Of a DNA stretch of 64,000 nt, positions 1 through 10,336 are shown one piece after another (within the stretch, counting starts at the first letter, position 1; each line of letters begins with the position of its first letter). The position numbers were made by a program, and so were the translations under genes. Origin of the DNA: Bretschneidera sinensis (taxonomy: Eukaryota > Streptophyta > Magnoliopsida > Brassicales > Akaniaceae). The notes beneath the pieces are model-generated. The model was not told the DNA's origin. It worked only from the letters and a program-made list of their open reading frames with translations, and ran no database searches. The stretch spans positions 130,882,036 to 130,946,035 of the forward strand of contig CM043699.1 of NCBI GenBank assembly GCA_023935145.1, written 5' to 3'.

Positions 1-251
1 CTCATTAACATCAGATTATGAGGGGAAAATAGTTGTTGGAATGGTATTTCCTACTTCAAATACTTGAATTAATGCATTTGATATATTGTTGAATTTTTTG
101 TTCTACAGGAAGATGACTTGCATAGAGTACATGCTTAATGAAGTCATACAGCCCCACGTCTTTGTTATCCGTAAGCAAAGGTGGGATAGTCCTGAGAAAG
201 TCACACCAATGCCGACATATTATATCTTGGATGGTTCAATATACCAAGCAA

Positions 252-510
252 CCATTTTTTGGGTCATTTGGCGTGAACGGAATAAGAGAGCAAAGGAGAG
301 CTTTTGATGGCAAGGAAAATCTCTTGGCCACCATCAAGGATGAGTTGTTACACACTTTTGGGTTTTGGTTTTGGTTTAAGGGGATTTTTATTTGTAAATG
401 ATGAAGATGCCTTAGACTTCATTGAGATATTATCTTGTAGATATTTTTTGTACATGGTGGCACCCACTTGGTGCCTTTGATTTATATACTTTCTTTACTT
501 ACCAAAAGAA
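252..510 (+). mobile_element. LINE (L1-type) 3'-end fragment
   Basis: Directly after the truncated MED6 exon the sequence reads [11 protein letters not shown] and then, one frame over (from about 290), [18 protein letters not shown]. This is the C-terminal tail typical of plant L1 ORF2 (W-x-I-W-R-E-R-N-x-R). It is followed by the usual L1 3' trailer, with 'tggtggcacccacttggtgcc' at about 454-474 and then 'ctttacttaccaaaa'. One frameshift separates the two coding blocks. No clear target-site duplication is visible. It explains why the MED6 exon ends abruptly. Confidence 0.75.
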
Positions 511-1344
511 TCATTATTCTTTGTCCAGAAGACGGTATTAGATCTCAAAACTCATTTTTATGAGGCCTGAGTAATATTATTTTCAGATATATCATGGAGA
601 AATGAGTTTTACAAATAAATATTCATTGAAAGATTGTATGAATCATGAAAGTTAAACTGCATAAATAATCTACTATCTCTTTGTTCTTATCCAAAAAAAA
701 AATCTACTATCTCTTTGTTCATAACCTTTTCTTCATCTTTTTTCTTTATTTTTACCCTGAGTCTTTTATTGTGCATCCATGGCAGGGACGGGCTCTGTAT
801 TTTATATCAAGGGCTCTTACTACTTCTGGCTCAAAGTTGGAAAAGATGGGATATGGTATCTAACTTCTGCTTAACTTTCTTCTTTTTCTTTTCTGTTCTT
901 TTATTTATAAGAAGATAGTCATTCTTAAATGGCACAATGTTTTTAGGCAATGTGGAGACTGGAGAGCTGATGTTATTTGTTACATTAAAGCTAGGTTAAT
1001 CTTTAACAGTTTAACTAGAAGCCTGTGTTAGTCTTTAGTTTATTCAGTGCTCTTTTGTTGCACACAATCAAACAATCTTGGACCTTTCCTCTTGTTCTTA
1101 ATTTTATGCTCCATCTGAGTGCATTCATTTCTTTCTATTTTCTGTGACCTTTCATAGAGTCATATACTGCAATTTTCTTATCAGGCAGGGTTATCTAATA
1201 AGTATGTTTCATAGCTGCTCAACATCAAGTATGGGTGGCTGCCTTCCAGTCATCTATAAAATATTCCTTTTGTTACTTACCCTTTTTTTCATTTTGCTTT
1301 TTATTCACAGTGGTTTTTTCTTTATTCTGCCCTAAGGCTTTGAT

Positions 1345-1685
1345 TAGTAGAGAGGAAAAGTGAGGAAGGAAGAGGGAGAGGATGGAAGAATGAGATGATT
1401 GATGTCTTCCATCTTTTGTTTTGTAAAAATGATGAAAAAATGAGAGAGAAAAGAAAAAGACAATAAAAAGTAGTTTATTTTAGCTTCTGCTCTCATATCA
1501 TCTCAATTTAGGAGGATTGTGATTTGTTCATGTGGAAAGAAAACACCAATCATCCACTCTTTTTTCCTCTCACTATTCTTCCATACCAAACGTTGGAAAG
1601 ATCACTCTTTTCCCCTCTCCCTTATCCTTCCTCTCGCATTTCCTCTCATTCAGTCATAGTCTATTTGAGGTTCAATCTAGTTTAA
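1345..1685. repeat. Foldback (inverted-repeat) element, purine/pyrimidine arms
   Basis: A purine-rich left arm (about 1346-1390, containing gagaggaaaag and ggaagagggagagg) is approximately the reverse complement of a pyrimidine-rich right arm (about 1612-1665, containing cccctctccctt and cctctcatt). By eye the arms are roughly three-quarters complementary, with small indels. A similar arrangement occurs at 8206-8530. This looks like a non-autonomous foldback or MITE family; terminal duplications are not clear. It lies inside an intron of the MED6 relic. Confidence 0.45.
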
Positions 1686-2794
1686 TGAAAGGACTCACTA
1701 TTGGGAGCGTCATATAGCTGTTCTTTCTACATAGCTTTAAGAGTATATTTCATTATTGATTCAATTTATATGAAAGTAACTTTCCTTTTTTTTTTCAAAA
1801 ACCTCGTTATCTCTCATTGAATTTTTTTATTTGGAACCTTGGTGCACTTATAACATATAATGTAACTCTAACGACAGTTGTGTCTCTTGTGTGTCTGTTT
1901 GTGCATGTCTGATTAGTTGTATGTTTGTTAATTGTTACCCATTTTGTTAATTATCAGGGTTATCTTATAACTTCGGTTAAATTTTTGATGCAGTGGATGC
2001 TGAAAATGAAACTGAACCTTCTGAATCAAAGGTTGGTAAAGAGATGATTGACTTTAAGGAAGTTAAGTGAGTGGATCATATTCTCGCCTCCTTGCAACGC
2101 AAGGTAACTCTCAGAAGTCTCAACAATTTGTTTCTAATCTCCCTATGTTTAAGATGATTTATGTATAGATCCAGAGATGTATGTGAAGATTGTAGCAATA
2201 GTGTAGATCGTGATGCCATAATCATTATGGAAATAGCAATGGCCTTTCTGCTTTAAATTACAACACCTTCATTGTTCTTGAGTTCCTATGACTGTAATCT
2301 GGATACTTCTTTATTTTAGAATGTATCAGTTTTCTGCTTGTGTGTGCCTGTATTTTCTATTTTTGTGCCTTTGTGTGTGCATGTGCAATCCTTTTTTTCT
2401 TTTTCATTTTACTTGTAGCATGTCCTGAACAACCATTTATCGAGGTAAGAGCACCAGTTGCTCAAAATGTTATTCTGGACTTCTAGTAATTGCTTGATAT
2501 TCATTGAAGTCAAGGAGAAATTTGCCCACAAACCCCAAATTTGATAGGAAGTTGGTGTGAAACTATGGAGTAATGGGTTAACTAGTCTTTAAGCTCATCT
2601 TTTGATCAACTATATTGAAGCAAACATTAATTTTGTTTGAAGAGAGAAATTATTTCATCATGAAATGAAAGGACCTTTTTAGCCCTTAAAGAGGCCTTCT
2701 GTTCTATTCTGCAGTTACCCCCGGCTCCTCCACCACCACCACCGTTTCCAGAAGGCTATGTTCCACCTTCAACTGCAGAAGCAGAGAGGTTGTT

Positions 2795-3037
2795 TGTTGA
2801 AAAGGGAAGATTCGGTCATAATATTACCGAATATTATGAGTTTTATTAGCTGTATTCTTATTTCTGTAAATAGCTCTTTAGTAAACTCTGTAATTAATTA
2901 GGACAACTAGCCATTTTAGTTAGTTTCCTTATTTTGTACTTGTATTCTCTTATATAAAGAAAATCTGTGTAAACCATTTAAGAGTGAATAATACAGAGAA
3001 AAATTATTCCATTTTTTGTCTTTCGTTCAAATTCACA
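2795..3037 (+). repeat. 5' LTR of copia element
   Basis: 243 bp, TG...CA termini. A TATA-like stretch (cttatataaag, about 2949-2959) lies where a copia promoter is expected. It aligns without gaps to 7547-7789 with about 10 substitutions. Confidence 0.95.
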
Positions 3038-3050
3038 TGGTATTAGAGCC
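3038..3050 (+). other. Primer-binding site of copia element
   Basis: tggtattagagcc begins immediately after the LTR. It matches the plant initiator-Met tRNA primer site (TGGTATCAGAGC) with one change. Confidence 0.8.
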
Positions 3051-3093
3051 ACCCTAAAGCCCTAGAATTTTTTTTTTCCTGCTCAATCCAGCC

Positions 3094-4035
3094 ATGTCTG
3101 ATATATCCTCTAAGTCAACTCCACCCCTCACAAATCTTGCAACCCACTCTACAATTCAAAACCCCAGTACCTATTCTCATTATCTCAAAATCACTGCAAT
3201 TCGTCTTATTGGGAACAACTTCTTACGATGGTCCCAATCAATTTGGATGTACATCAGAGGACGGGGAAAAATTGGGTATTTAACAGGAGAGAAGAAGGAA
3301 CCAGCCCTGGCGGATCCAGTGTATGCGACCTGGGATGCAGAAAATTCAATGGTAATGACTTGGCTCGTGAATTCAATGGATGAGGACATTAGTTCTAATT
3401 ATATGTGCTATTCTAAGGCCAAAGAACTCTAGGGCAACGTTAATAAGATGTATTCTGATTTGGGAAATCAATCTCAAATTTATGAATTGACCCTGAAACT
3501 TGGCGAGATTCGACAAGGCGAAGACTCGGTTACCAAGTATTTCAATTCATTGAAGCGGCTGTGGCAGGATTTGGATTTGTTTAATGATTATAAATGGAAA
3601 TCCACTGAAGATGCTAGTTATTACAAACGAACTGTGGAGGCTCATCGTATTTACAAATTCATTGCCGGACTAAACGTGGAGTTTGATGAAGTTAGGGGAA
3701 GGATCATTAGCAGGACTCCACTTCCTCCACTCGGTGAAGTGTTTGCTGAAGTTCGAAGAGAAGAAAGTTGCAGACACGTAATGTTGGGGAAGAAGATCAC
3801 CAGCGGGGCCATTGAAGGTTCTGCCCTTGTTACCGAATCTACTACTAATAAGGCAGCCAATTTTCAGCCCAAAACTGAAGAGAAGCCTCGGATCTGGTGC
3901 GATTATTGTAACAAACCACGCCATACTCGAGACACTTGCTGAAAAATTCATGGAAAACCAGCAAATTGGAAAAGCAACAAGCCTGGTGACAAAAATGAAC
4001 GTGTGATTCCCACTGCCAATGAAGCTGAGTCAAGT
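3094..4035 (+). pseudogene. copia gag (capsid, zinc knuckle) pseudogene
   Basis: The start at 3094 opens a gag of the plant copia UBN2-like type, which would form the capsid. Early residues include NFLRWSQSIWMYIRGRGK, a conserved N-terminal pattern. A CX2CX4HX4C zinc knuckle (CDYCNKPRHTRDTC) is encoded at about 3898-3939. The frame is stopped by TAG at 3430-3432 and by TGA at 3940-3942 just after the knuckle, and the similarity continues beyond both. It cannot give full-length protein. Confidence 0.9.
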
Positions 4036-4159
4036 CCCTTTAGCAAGGAGCAGATGACTCATCTTCTAAAACTACTAAAATCCAATTTCTCATCTGGTAT
4101 TCCTAGTGTCTCTCTTGCACAAATAGGTAGTGCTTTTAATGCCCATTCTTGTTCAAATT

Positions 4160-7100
4160 TGTTCCATGGATAATCGATTTTGGAGTCTCTGATCATATGA
4201 CCAGCCTTTCAAATCTTTTTAGCACTTATTCACCATGTTCTAGCCTTGAAAAAAATTAGAATTGGTTTGATTAGATTATCTAAGAATATAGATCTTAAAT
4301 CTTTTCTTCATGTTCCTAAACTAGCATGTAACCTTTTGTCTGTGAATAAACTAGCCAAAGAATCTAATTGTCGTGTTGTTTTCTATGATGCTTATTGTGA
4401 ATTTCAGGACCGGAACTCGGGGAAGAAGATTGGCAGTACTAAGATGGAAGGTGGGCTTTACTACTTTAATGATGATTTCTTCGATAATAAAAAGGCTCAG
4501 GGCCTTAGCAGTGTTAGTTTTAATTCTATTTATGAACAAATAATGCTTTGGTATTTAAGACTAGGATATCCTAGCTTCTCATATCTTCAACATTTGTTTC
4601 CTACTTTATTTAAGAGTTTGAATTGTTCATCATTTTAATGTGAAAAATGTTGCTTATCAAAGAGTCATCGTAATACTTATTTACCAAAACCTTATGCTTC
4701 TTCAAAACCTTTTTATTTAATACATATTGATGTTTGGGGACCTTCAAGAATTACTACTATCTCTAGAAAAAAATGGTTTATTACCTTTATAGATGATCAT
4801 ACCCGTTTATGTTGAGTTTATTTGATGAATGAAAAATCTGAGGTTGAAAATTTTTTTAAGGATTTTTACACAATGGTTGAAACACAATTTCAAACAAAAA
4901 TTAGCATTCTTCACACTGATAACGGAACCGAGTATTTTAAAGGACTTTTGGGAAATTTTTTAAAAGAAAAAAGTATACGTCATCAATCAACTTGTGTGGA
5001 TACTCCTCAACAGAATGAGATTGCTGAAAGAAAAAATAGGCATTTGCTTGAAGTAGCTTATGCTATAATGCTTTCAATGAATATTCCAAAATATTTTTGG
5101 GGGGAAACAGTTTTAACAGCATCTTTTTTTATTAACAGAATGCCTACAAGGGTTCTAAAATTCAACACACCATTAGAATGTTTCAAAAAATGCTTTTTCT
5201 TATCAAGAATGTACTCGGATTTGCCTCTAAAAGTGTTTGGCTGCACTGTGTTTGTTCATATACCTAATAATAGTCAGTCAAAACTTGATCCTCGAGCTGA
5301 AAAATGTGTTTCCATTGGGTATGTAGCCAACAAAAAGGGATATAAATGCTAGAATCCCCAAACAAGAAAAATTTATGTGAGTATGAATGTCTCGTTCTTT
5401 GAAAATAAACCTTACTTTCACAAAAATTGTCTTCAGGGGGAGAACGAGGTGAAGGAAAATTTTTTTTAGGATTTATTCCCTGCTATTTTACCAAATGTGA
5501 TTTTGACTATTACACCACATTCCTCTCTTCCCACTGCCATTCTAGAAACTCAAAATCAGGAACAATCTGAACTTGAGGAACAAAGTGATAAAATCAATGA
5601 AAACAATGAAGGGAGTCCTAGTCATATAGTGCCAAACATTACTGTATCTAAACCAGGGGGAGAATCACTACAACAAAATCCTGAGCTTATAGCTTATACT
5701 CGGAAAAGGATTCATAAAAGGAGTCAAAGTCAGCCTATTCTTCATGGAAATGATCAATCTCAGCCTTTGGGAACCGAACCTCCAAATATCACAGGTAAAT
5801 CTTTCCCTAACTCATCTTCAGTTCCTGTTACCACTCCTAGCAAAGAACGATCAGATCTTGATTTTCCAATAGTCATTAGGAAAGGAATCCGAACTTGCAA
5901 AAAAAAATTTAAATATCCCATTACCGAATATCTTTCTTATGCAAAACTTTCTCATACCCATAGGGCATTTACTTCCAAAATCTCACACTTGTTTGTTCTG
6001 AGAAACATTCAGGAAGCTCTAGATGATCCGAATTGGAAATTAACAGCGATAGAAGAGATGAATGCTCTTAGACGAAGTGGCACTTGGGAGATAGTTAATT
6101 TACCTAAGGAGAAGAAAACAGTTGGCTGCAAGTGGGTCTTTACAGTGAAGTGTAAAGCTGATGGTAGCATAGAGAGATACAAGGCTAGACTAGTTGCAAA
6201 AGGGTTCAGTCAGACATATGGGATCGATTATTAGGAAACTTTTGCCCCTGTAGCCAAGATAAACTCAATCAGAATCTTGTTATCTTTGGCTGTGAATTTC
6301 AACTGGCCCTTACACCAGTTAGATATTAAAAATGTTTTTTTAAATGGAGATCTTCAGGAAAAGGTCTTTATGAGCCTACCACCCGAGTTTGAGGGAGAGT
6401 TAGGACCAAACAAAGTTTGTAAACTAAAGAAGTCGTTATATGGTCTCAAACAATCCCCTAGAGCTTGGTTTGAGAGATTTGGGAAAGCTGTAAAGAGTTG
6501 TAGCCACTGTCAAAGCCAAGCTAACTATACTATGTTTTACAAACACAGTAAAGAAGGCAAAATTGCAATCTTAATTGTCTATGTGGATGATATAGTCTTG
6601 ACAGGTGATGACAATGAAGAATTGGAGAGATTAAAAAAGAGACTTGCAGTTGCCTTCGAGATCAAGGATTTGGGTGCTTTGAAATACCTTCTTGGGATCG
6701 AGTTTGCTAGATCCAAAGAAGGTATATTTGTGAATCAACATAAATATGTTCTCGATCTACTTGAAGAAACAAGTTTACTAGGACGTAGACCAGTCAAGAC
6801 ACCGATTGAACCCAACCTTAAGCTACAGCCTTCTAAAACTGAAGAAGAAGTTGTGAAGAGAAAGCAGTATCAAAGGCTTGTTGGGAGATTAATCTACTTG
6901 TCACATACACGTCCAGATATCGCATTCGCAGTTAGTATGGTTAGCTAGTTCATGCATTCACTAGGACAAGAACACTTTGATGCAGTCTATAAAATTCTCA
7001 GATACCTGAAGGGAACTCCAGGGAAAGGTTTAATGTTCAAGAACCGTGGGCATTTGCAAGTTGAAGCCTATACTGATGCAGATTGGGCTGGGAGTGCCAT

Positions 7101-7539
7101 TGATAGACGATCAACTTCTGGCTACTGCACGTTTGTTGGAGGCAACCTTGTTACTTGGCGAAGTAAAAAGCAGAATGTGGTAGCAAGAAGTAGTGTAGAG
7201 GTTGAGTTTAGATCAGTTACAAATGGGATTTGTGAAGAGTTGTGGATAAATAGACTATTAGAAGAACTGAAGATCTTTACCACGTTACTTATAAAGTTAT
7301 ACTGTGACAATAAAGCTGTTATTTCAATAGCTCATAATCCAGTACTTCATGACAGAACAAAGCATGTGGAGGTTGACAAACATTTCATCAAGGAAAAGAT
7401 CGAAAATGGTGTGATCTGCATGCCATACATTCCTACTATCGAACAAATTGCAGACGTGTTCACAAGGGGACTTCCTACAAGACAATTCTGTAAAATTATT
7501 GGCCAGCTGGTTATGGAAGATATCTTTAAACCAACTTGA
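4160..7539 (+). pseudogene. copia pol (protease-integrase-RT-RNase H) pseudogene
   Basis: Domains in order: protease, where the active-site Asp-Ser-Gly reads Asp-Phe-Gly at 4176-4184, with a deletion of several tens of bases just after it; GAG-pre-integrase zinc region (about 4530-4670); integrase core with its acidic residues in HIDVWGP (about 4720), HTDNGTEY (about 4914) and the Glu of PQQNEIAERKN (about 5006-5038); RVT_2 reverse transcriptase with YVDD at 6580-6591; and RNase H with YTDADWAG (about 7069) and YCDNKAVI (about 7302). In-frame stops lie at 4636, about 4813, 5350, 5467, 6232 and 6946. The protease change alone should abolish processing. The final stop is at 7537-7539, just before the polypurine tract. 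Confidence 0.93.
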
Positions 7540-7546
7540 GAGGGAG
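7535..7546 (+). other. Polypurine tract of copia element
   Basis: cttgagagggag lies immediately upstream of the 3' LTR, the position where plus-strand priming occurs in this class. Confidence 0.75.
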
Positions 7547-7789
7547 TGTTGAAAAGGGAAGATTCGGTCATAATATTATCGAATATTATGAGTTTTATTA
7601 GCTGTATTCTTATTTCTGTAAATAACTCTTTAGTTAACTCTGTATTTAATTAGGATAGCTAGTCATTTTAGTTAGTTTCCTTATTTTGTACTTGTATTCT
7701 CTTATATAAAGAAAATCTGTGTAAACCATTTAAGAGTGAATAATATAGAGAAAAATTATTCCATTTTCTGTCTTTTGTTCAAATTCACA
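7547..7789 (+). repeat. 3' LTR of copia element
   Basis: 243 bp, same length as the left LTR, with about 10 substitutions between them. It is followed by ctgtt, which matches 4 of 5 bases of the left flank, and then by the tail of the MED6 relic. Confidence 0.95.
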
Positions 7790-8110
7790 CTGTTGATCCT
7801 ATCATTGGTTAAGGTCCAGCTAAAGAATGAAATTTTGAAGTCTTGACAGGTTTTTCTTCATTTATTATTAAAATAAGTAAATATAATGTAGAATTCACCC
7901 TCGAGAATAGGAAATATCTTCTTTTTTTTTTACAAAAAGAATAGGAATTTTTTTACAGAACGACAAGTAATGTCATTCTCCTCCTTGTAACCACTATAAC
8001 ATTCTACTTTTGATCTTAGCTGAAGTAAAATGTTTTGAACTCATCATTCAGTCTTAGACTTCATTTATTGTAGCTAGTTATTTTACAGGAGTATGCTTGT
8101 CAATAAGTTG

Positions 8111-8136
8111 CACACACACATATATATATATATATA
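8111..8136. repeat. (CA)n(TA)n microsatellite
   Basis: Compound dinucleotide run of five CA units followed by eight TA units, in the spacer between the MED6 and AXR1-like relics. Confidence 0.9.
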
Positions 8137-8205
8137 ACCTGCCACTTTAATGTCATCCTATAGAAACGGTTTCATTGATTCTTTGGCTTCATGTGGTCTT
8201 TGGCT

Positions 8206-8530
8206 GTGATTGATAGGGAGTAAATGTGAGAGGAAAAAAGAGAAAATAAAATAATGATTTTTTTTTTTGTGTTTGGTAGAGAGGATGAAAAGTAGATAGA
8301 AAGAAATACAAAAAGAAAATTAGTTCATTTTAATCTTCATTTTCCAATCCTCTTACTTTCTGAGATTAATAATTATAACTTGGAGAGGAACAGTTGAAAG
8401 AAAAGGTGAATCCTCTTATTTTTTTCTCTCATTTTTCTCTTAGTAACAAATAGAAAAGTGATTTTATCTTTCTTTATTTTCCTCTCCCTTTTCCTTTCTC
8501 CCGCTTCCTCTCCACTTATTATAGTTAAAT
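8206..8530. repeat. Second purine/pyrimidine foldback element
   Basis: The left arm near 8213-8250 (agtaaatgtgagaggaaaaaagagaaaa) is roughly the reverse complement of the right arm near 8470-8525 (cctctccctttt, cttcctctccacttatta). It has the same layout and similar words as the repeat at 1345-1685, so both probably belong to one non-autonomous family. The middle is AT-rich and non-coding. Confidence 0.45.
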
Positions 8531-9075
8531 GTATTAGAGCAGATTTCTAAGAACTTGCTGATTAAACTTTGTCAAATTTGGATGTTCGAACCTGACGTTG
8601 TCACAAAACCAACAAAAGCTCTTTTAGTCTTATCACTCATCTTTACTGACGGTGGTGTACCATTAGCTACTTAGGACTGGCTGCCCCATCAAAGTGTTGG
8701 AAATAAACTTTATTTGGCCAATTAGTAAAGTCTTGTGATTGATCCATTATTAAAGTATTGCGTTAATTGTTATTTGGGCTTTCTTGTTATTATTAGTCTT
8801 GGTCCATGTTCTAAGTAGTTTTGTATCTGTAAGTTCTTTGTTCTTCTATTTTTTCTTTTAACGCCTTCATCAGTATATTTTCATAGATACTTAAAGCCAA
8901 GTTTATTGAAGAGAATCCAGAGACATTAATTCAGACAAACCCGTCATTCTTTCTCAATTTAACCTCGTGGTGGCCACTCAGGTATGGATTTTGCTGCCCA
9001 TATTTTAGATGTTCTATCTCTGTAACAGGAAAATTTGAGCTTTCAATGTGAAAGCGGCTTTACATCTCCATTGAA

Positions 9076-9170
9076 GCGGCCACGAGTTTAGCTCAGCTGT
9101 CAAGCCTCTCTCATGTGGTAGTAATGTCCCTGTTTCGATCCGGGTTGTCATTGCTTCAATAAAAAAAAAA
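9076..9170 (+). mobile_element. tRNA-derived SINE-like unit
   Basis: A tRNA-like segment with a pol III A-box-like word (tttagctcagctg, 9087-9099) and a B-box-like word (tttcgatccgg, 9132-9142) spaced as in tRNA. It ends in an A-run (aataaaaaaaaaa) at 9158-9170. It cannot fold as a standard tRNA with a clear anticodon. The layout fits a short plant SINE. Flanking sequences (tctccattgaag, tctctgaag) are only partly alike, so the target duplication is uncertain. It lies in an intron of the AXR1-like relic. Confidence 0.5.
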
Positions 9171-10300
9171 GCTCTACTTCTCTGAAGAAAATTTCATCTT
9201 TTAGAACGTGGATTCTACTCTGTTAATATTACTCTCTTTTGCTGCTTGGTGTGTGTTACTTGGTTATTTGCAACGTGGCTAATGTCAAAGCTTTCTTAAC
9301 ATTGCTTTTGATCGTGAGAAAGGTATTGATATCCATACATGAAAACTTAAATTCAAATAATGAAAATTTTCATACTCACTGAGTGGTCGTGTCCCACTTT
9401 TTTCTGGGTCTTAGCCTCTTAGGTCTATGTTGATGCCTGAGAGTTACAACATGACCATGGTTTCCAAAATAATGATCATAGATTTTTATTCGTGTACAGA
9501 GTTGTCTAATTTACTATGTGTTTCCTTAAATGCAAGATCTTTGATGGTTCATCTTATTTTCACTTGTAGCTTGTGGAAGATTCGATGATGAAGCTTGATA
9601 GAATCTGTAGAGAAGCAAATGTGATGTTGATTTTTGCTCGTTCTTATGGTCTTACTGGGTTTGCTCGTATCAGCGCGAAGGTCATATTTTGTGAGTTGAT
9701 GGTTGAAGTTGTCTGTTATTGTGGCATTCCAAATAAATGAGTTTTAAATGAATTTGCTCTTGTTTAAAAGGACAATGGACATGGGAGTCACGACCTAATG
9801 TTTTGACTCCACCTTTGCTTTATGTATGTTAGATTGTATAATCATATGCACCTAACTACCTTAGTGGCTTAAATTGATACAAAAACAAATGAACTGTGCA
9901 ATTTTGCTAGAAATTTCTGTGGGAGTGAAGAGTATGGCTGGTTGGTCAAATCTTTTGAAACTTAAAATGGCATAAAGACAGAGGAGAGAACGAGGCTAAA
10001 AATAATTGCGAGATTTAGAGAATTTATGTGCATGAGGGATGCTAATTCACTTTTTTGTTTGTTTATTTGTTACAGGAACATATGGTGATCGAGTCGAAGC
10101 CTGATCATTTTTTAGATGAACTTCAGGTGAATAACCCCTGGCCTGAGCTCAGGAGGTACAAGGCTTTTTTTTACTTACTATTTTCATTTTACTTTATCTT
10201 GGCATGTTTTTTAATGGCAAAATTGCTATATCATCATTGTCCTCGTTGTCATCATCATCAAAAACGGCATCATTTTGCTTTTGTTGTTTATTGTTTTTAT

Positions 10301-10336
10301 TTTGATTTTGATTTTGATTTTGATTTTGATTTTTAG
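10301..10336. repeat. (TTTTGA)n tandem repeat
   Basis: About six perfect copies of a 6-bp unit within an intron of the AXR1-like relic. Confidence 0.9.

Larger units (their letters stand above)
2795..7789 (+). mobile_element. Decayed Ty1/copia LTR retrotransposon
   Basis: A complete-length but dead copia element of 4,995 bp. Two 243-bp LTRs (2795-3037, 7547-7789) both start TGTTGAAAAG and end ATTCACA. A primer-binding site follows the left LTR and a purine-rich tract precedes the right one. Coding order is gag, protease, integrase, reverse transcriptase, RNase H, which is the copia order. At least seven in-frame stops and one deletion in the protease region break the polyprotein. Flanks are ttgtt on the left and ctgtt on the right, a 5-bp target duplication with one mismatch. 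The LTRs differ at about 10 sites by hand count (about 4%), so the insertion is not recent. It sits in the MED6 relic, between the exon-like block ending in AEAE and the VDPII tail. Confidence 0.95.
109..7838 (+). pseudogene. MED6: MED6 (Mediator subunit 6) pseudogene, interrupted
   Basis: MED6 is a head-module subunit of the RNA polymerase II Mediator complex. Exon-like blocks match plant MED6 in order: 109-250 (reads through [18 protein letters not shown] and [11 protein letters not shown]), 786-855 (GRALYFISRALTTSGSKLEK), 1994-2103 (VDAENE, then DFKEVK, then VDHILASLQRK), 2715-2794 (a proline run and FPEGYVPPSTAEAE), and a tail at 7791-7835 (VDPII, GPAK). Introns with GT-AG borders are kept, so this is a genomic copy and not a retrocopy. 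It is broken: CGA has become TGA at 2068-2070, a TAA interrupts the C-terminal tail, the first block runs into LINE sequence at 251, and a copia element sits between 2795 and 7789. The N-terminal part lies left of the window or is lost. I infer a pseudogene; a functional MED6 would have to exist elsewhere. Confidence 0.85.
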
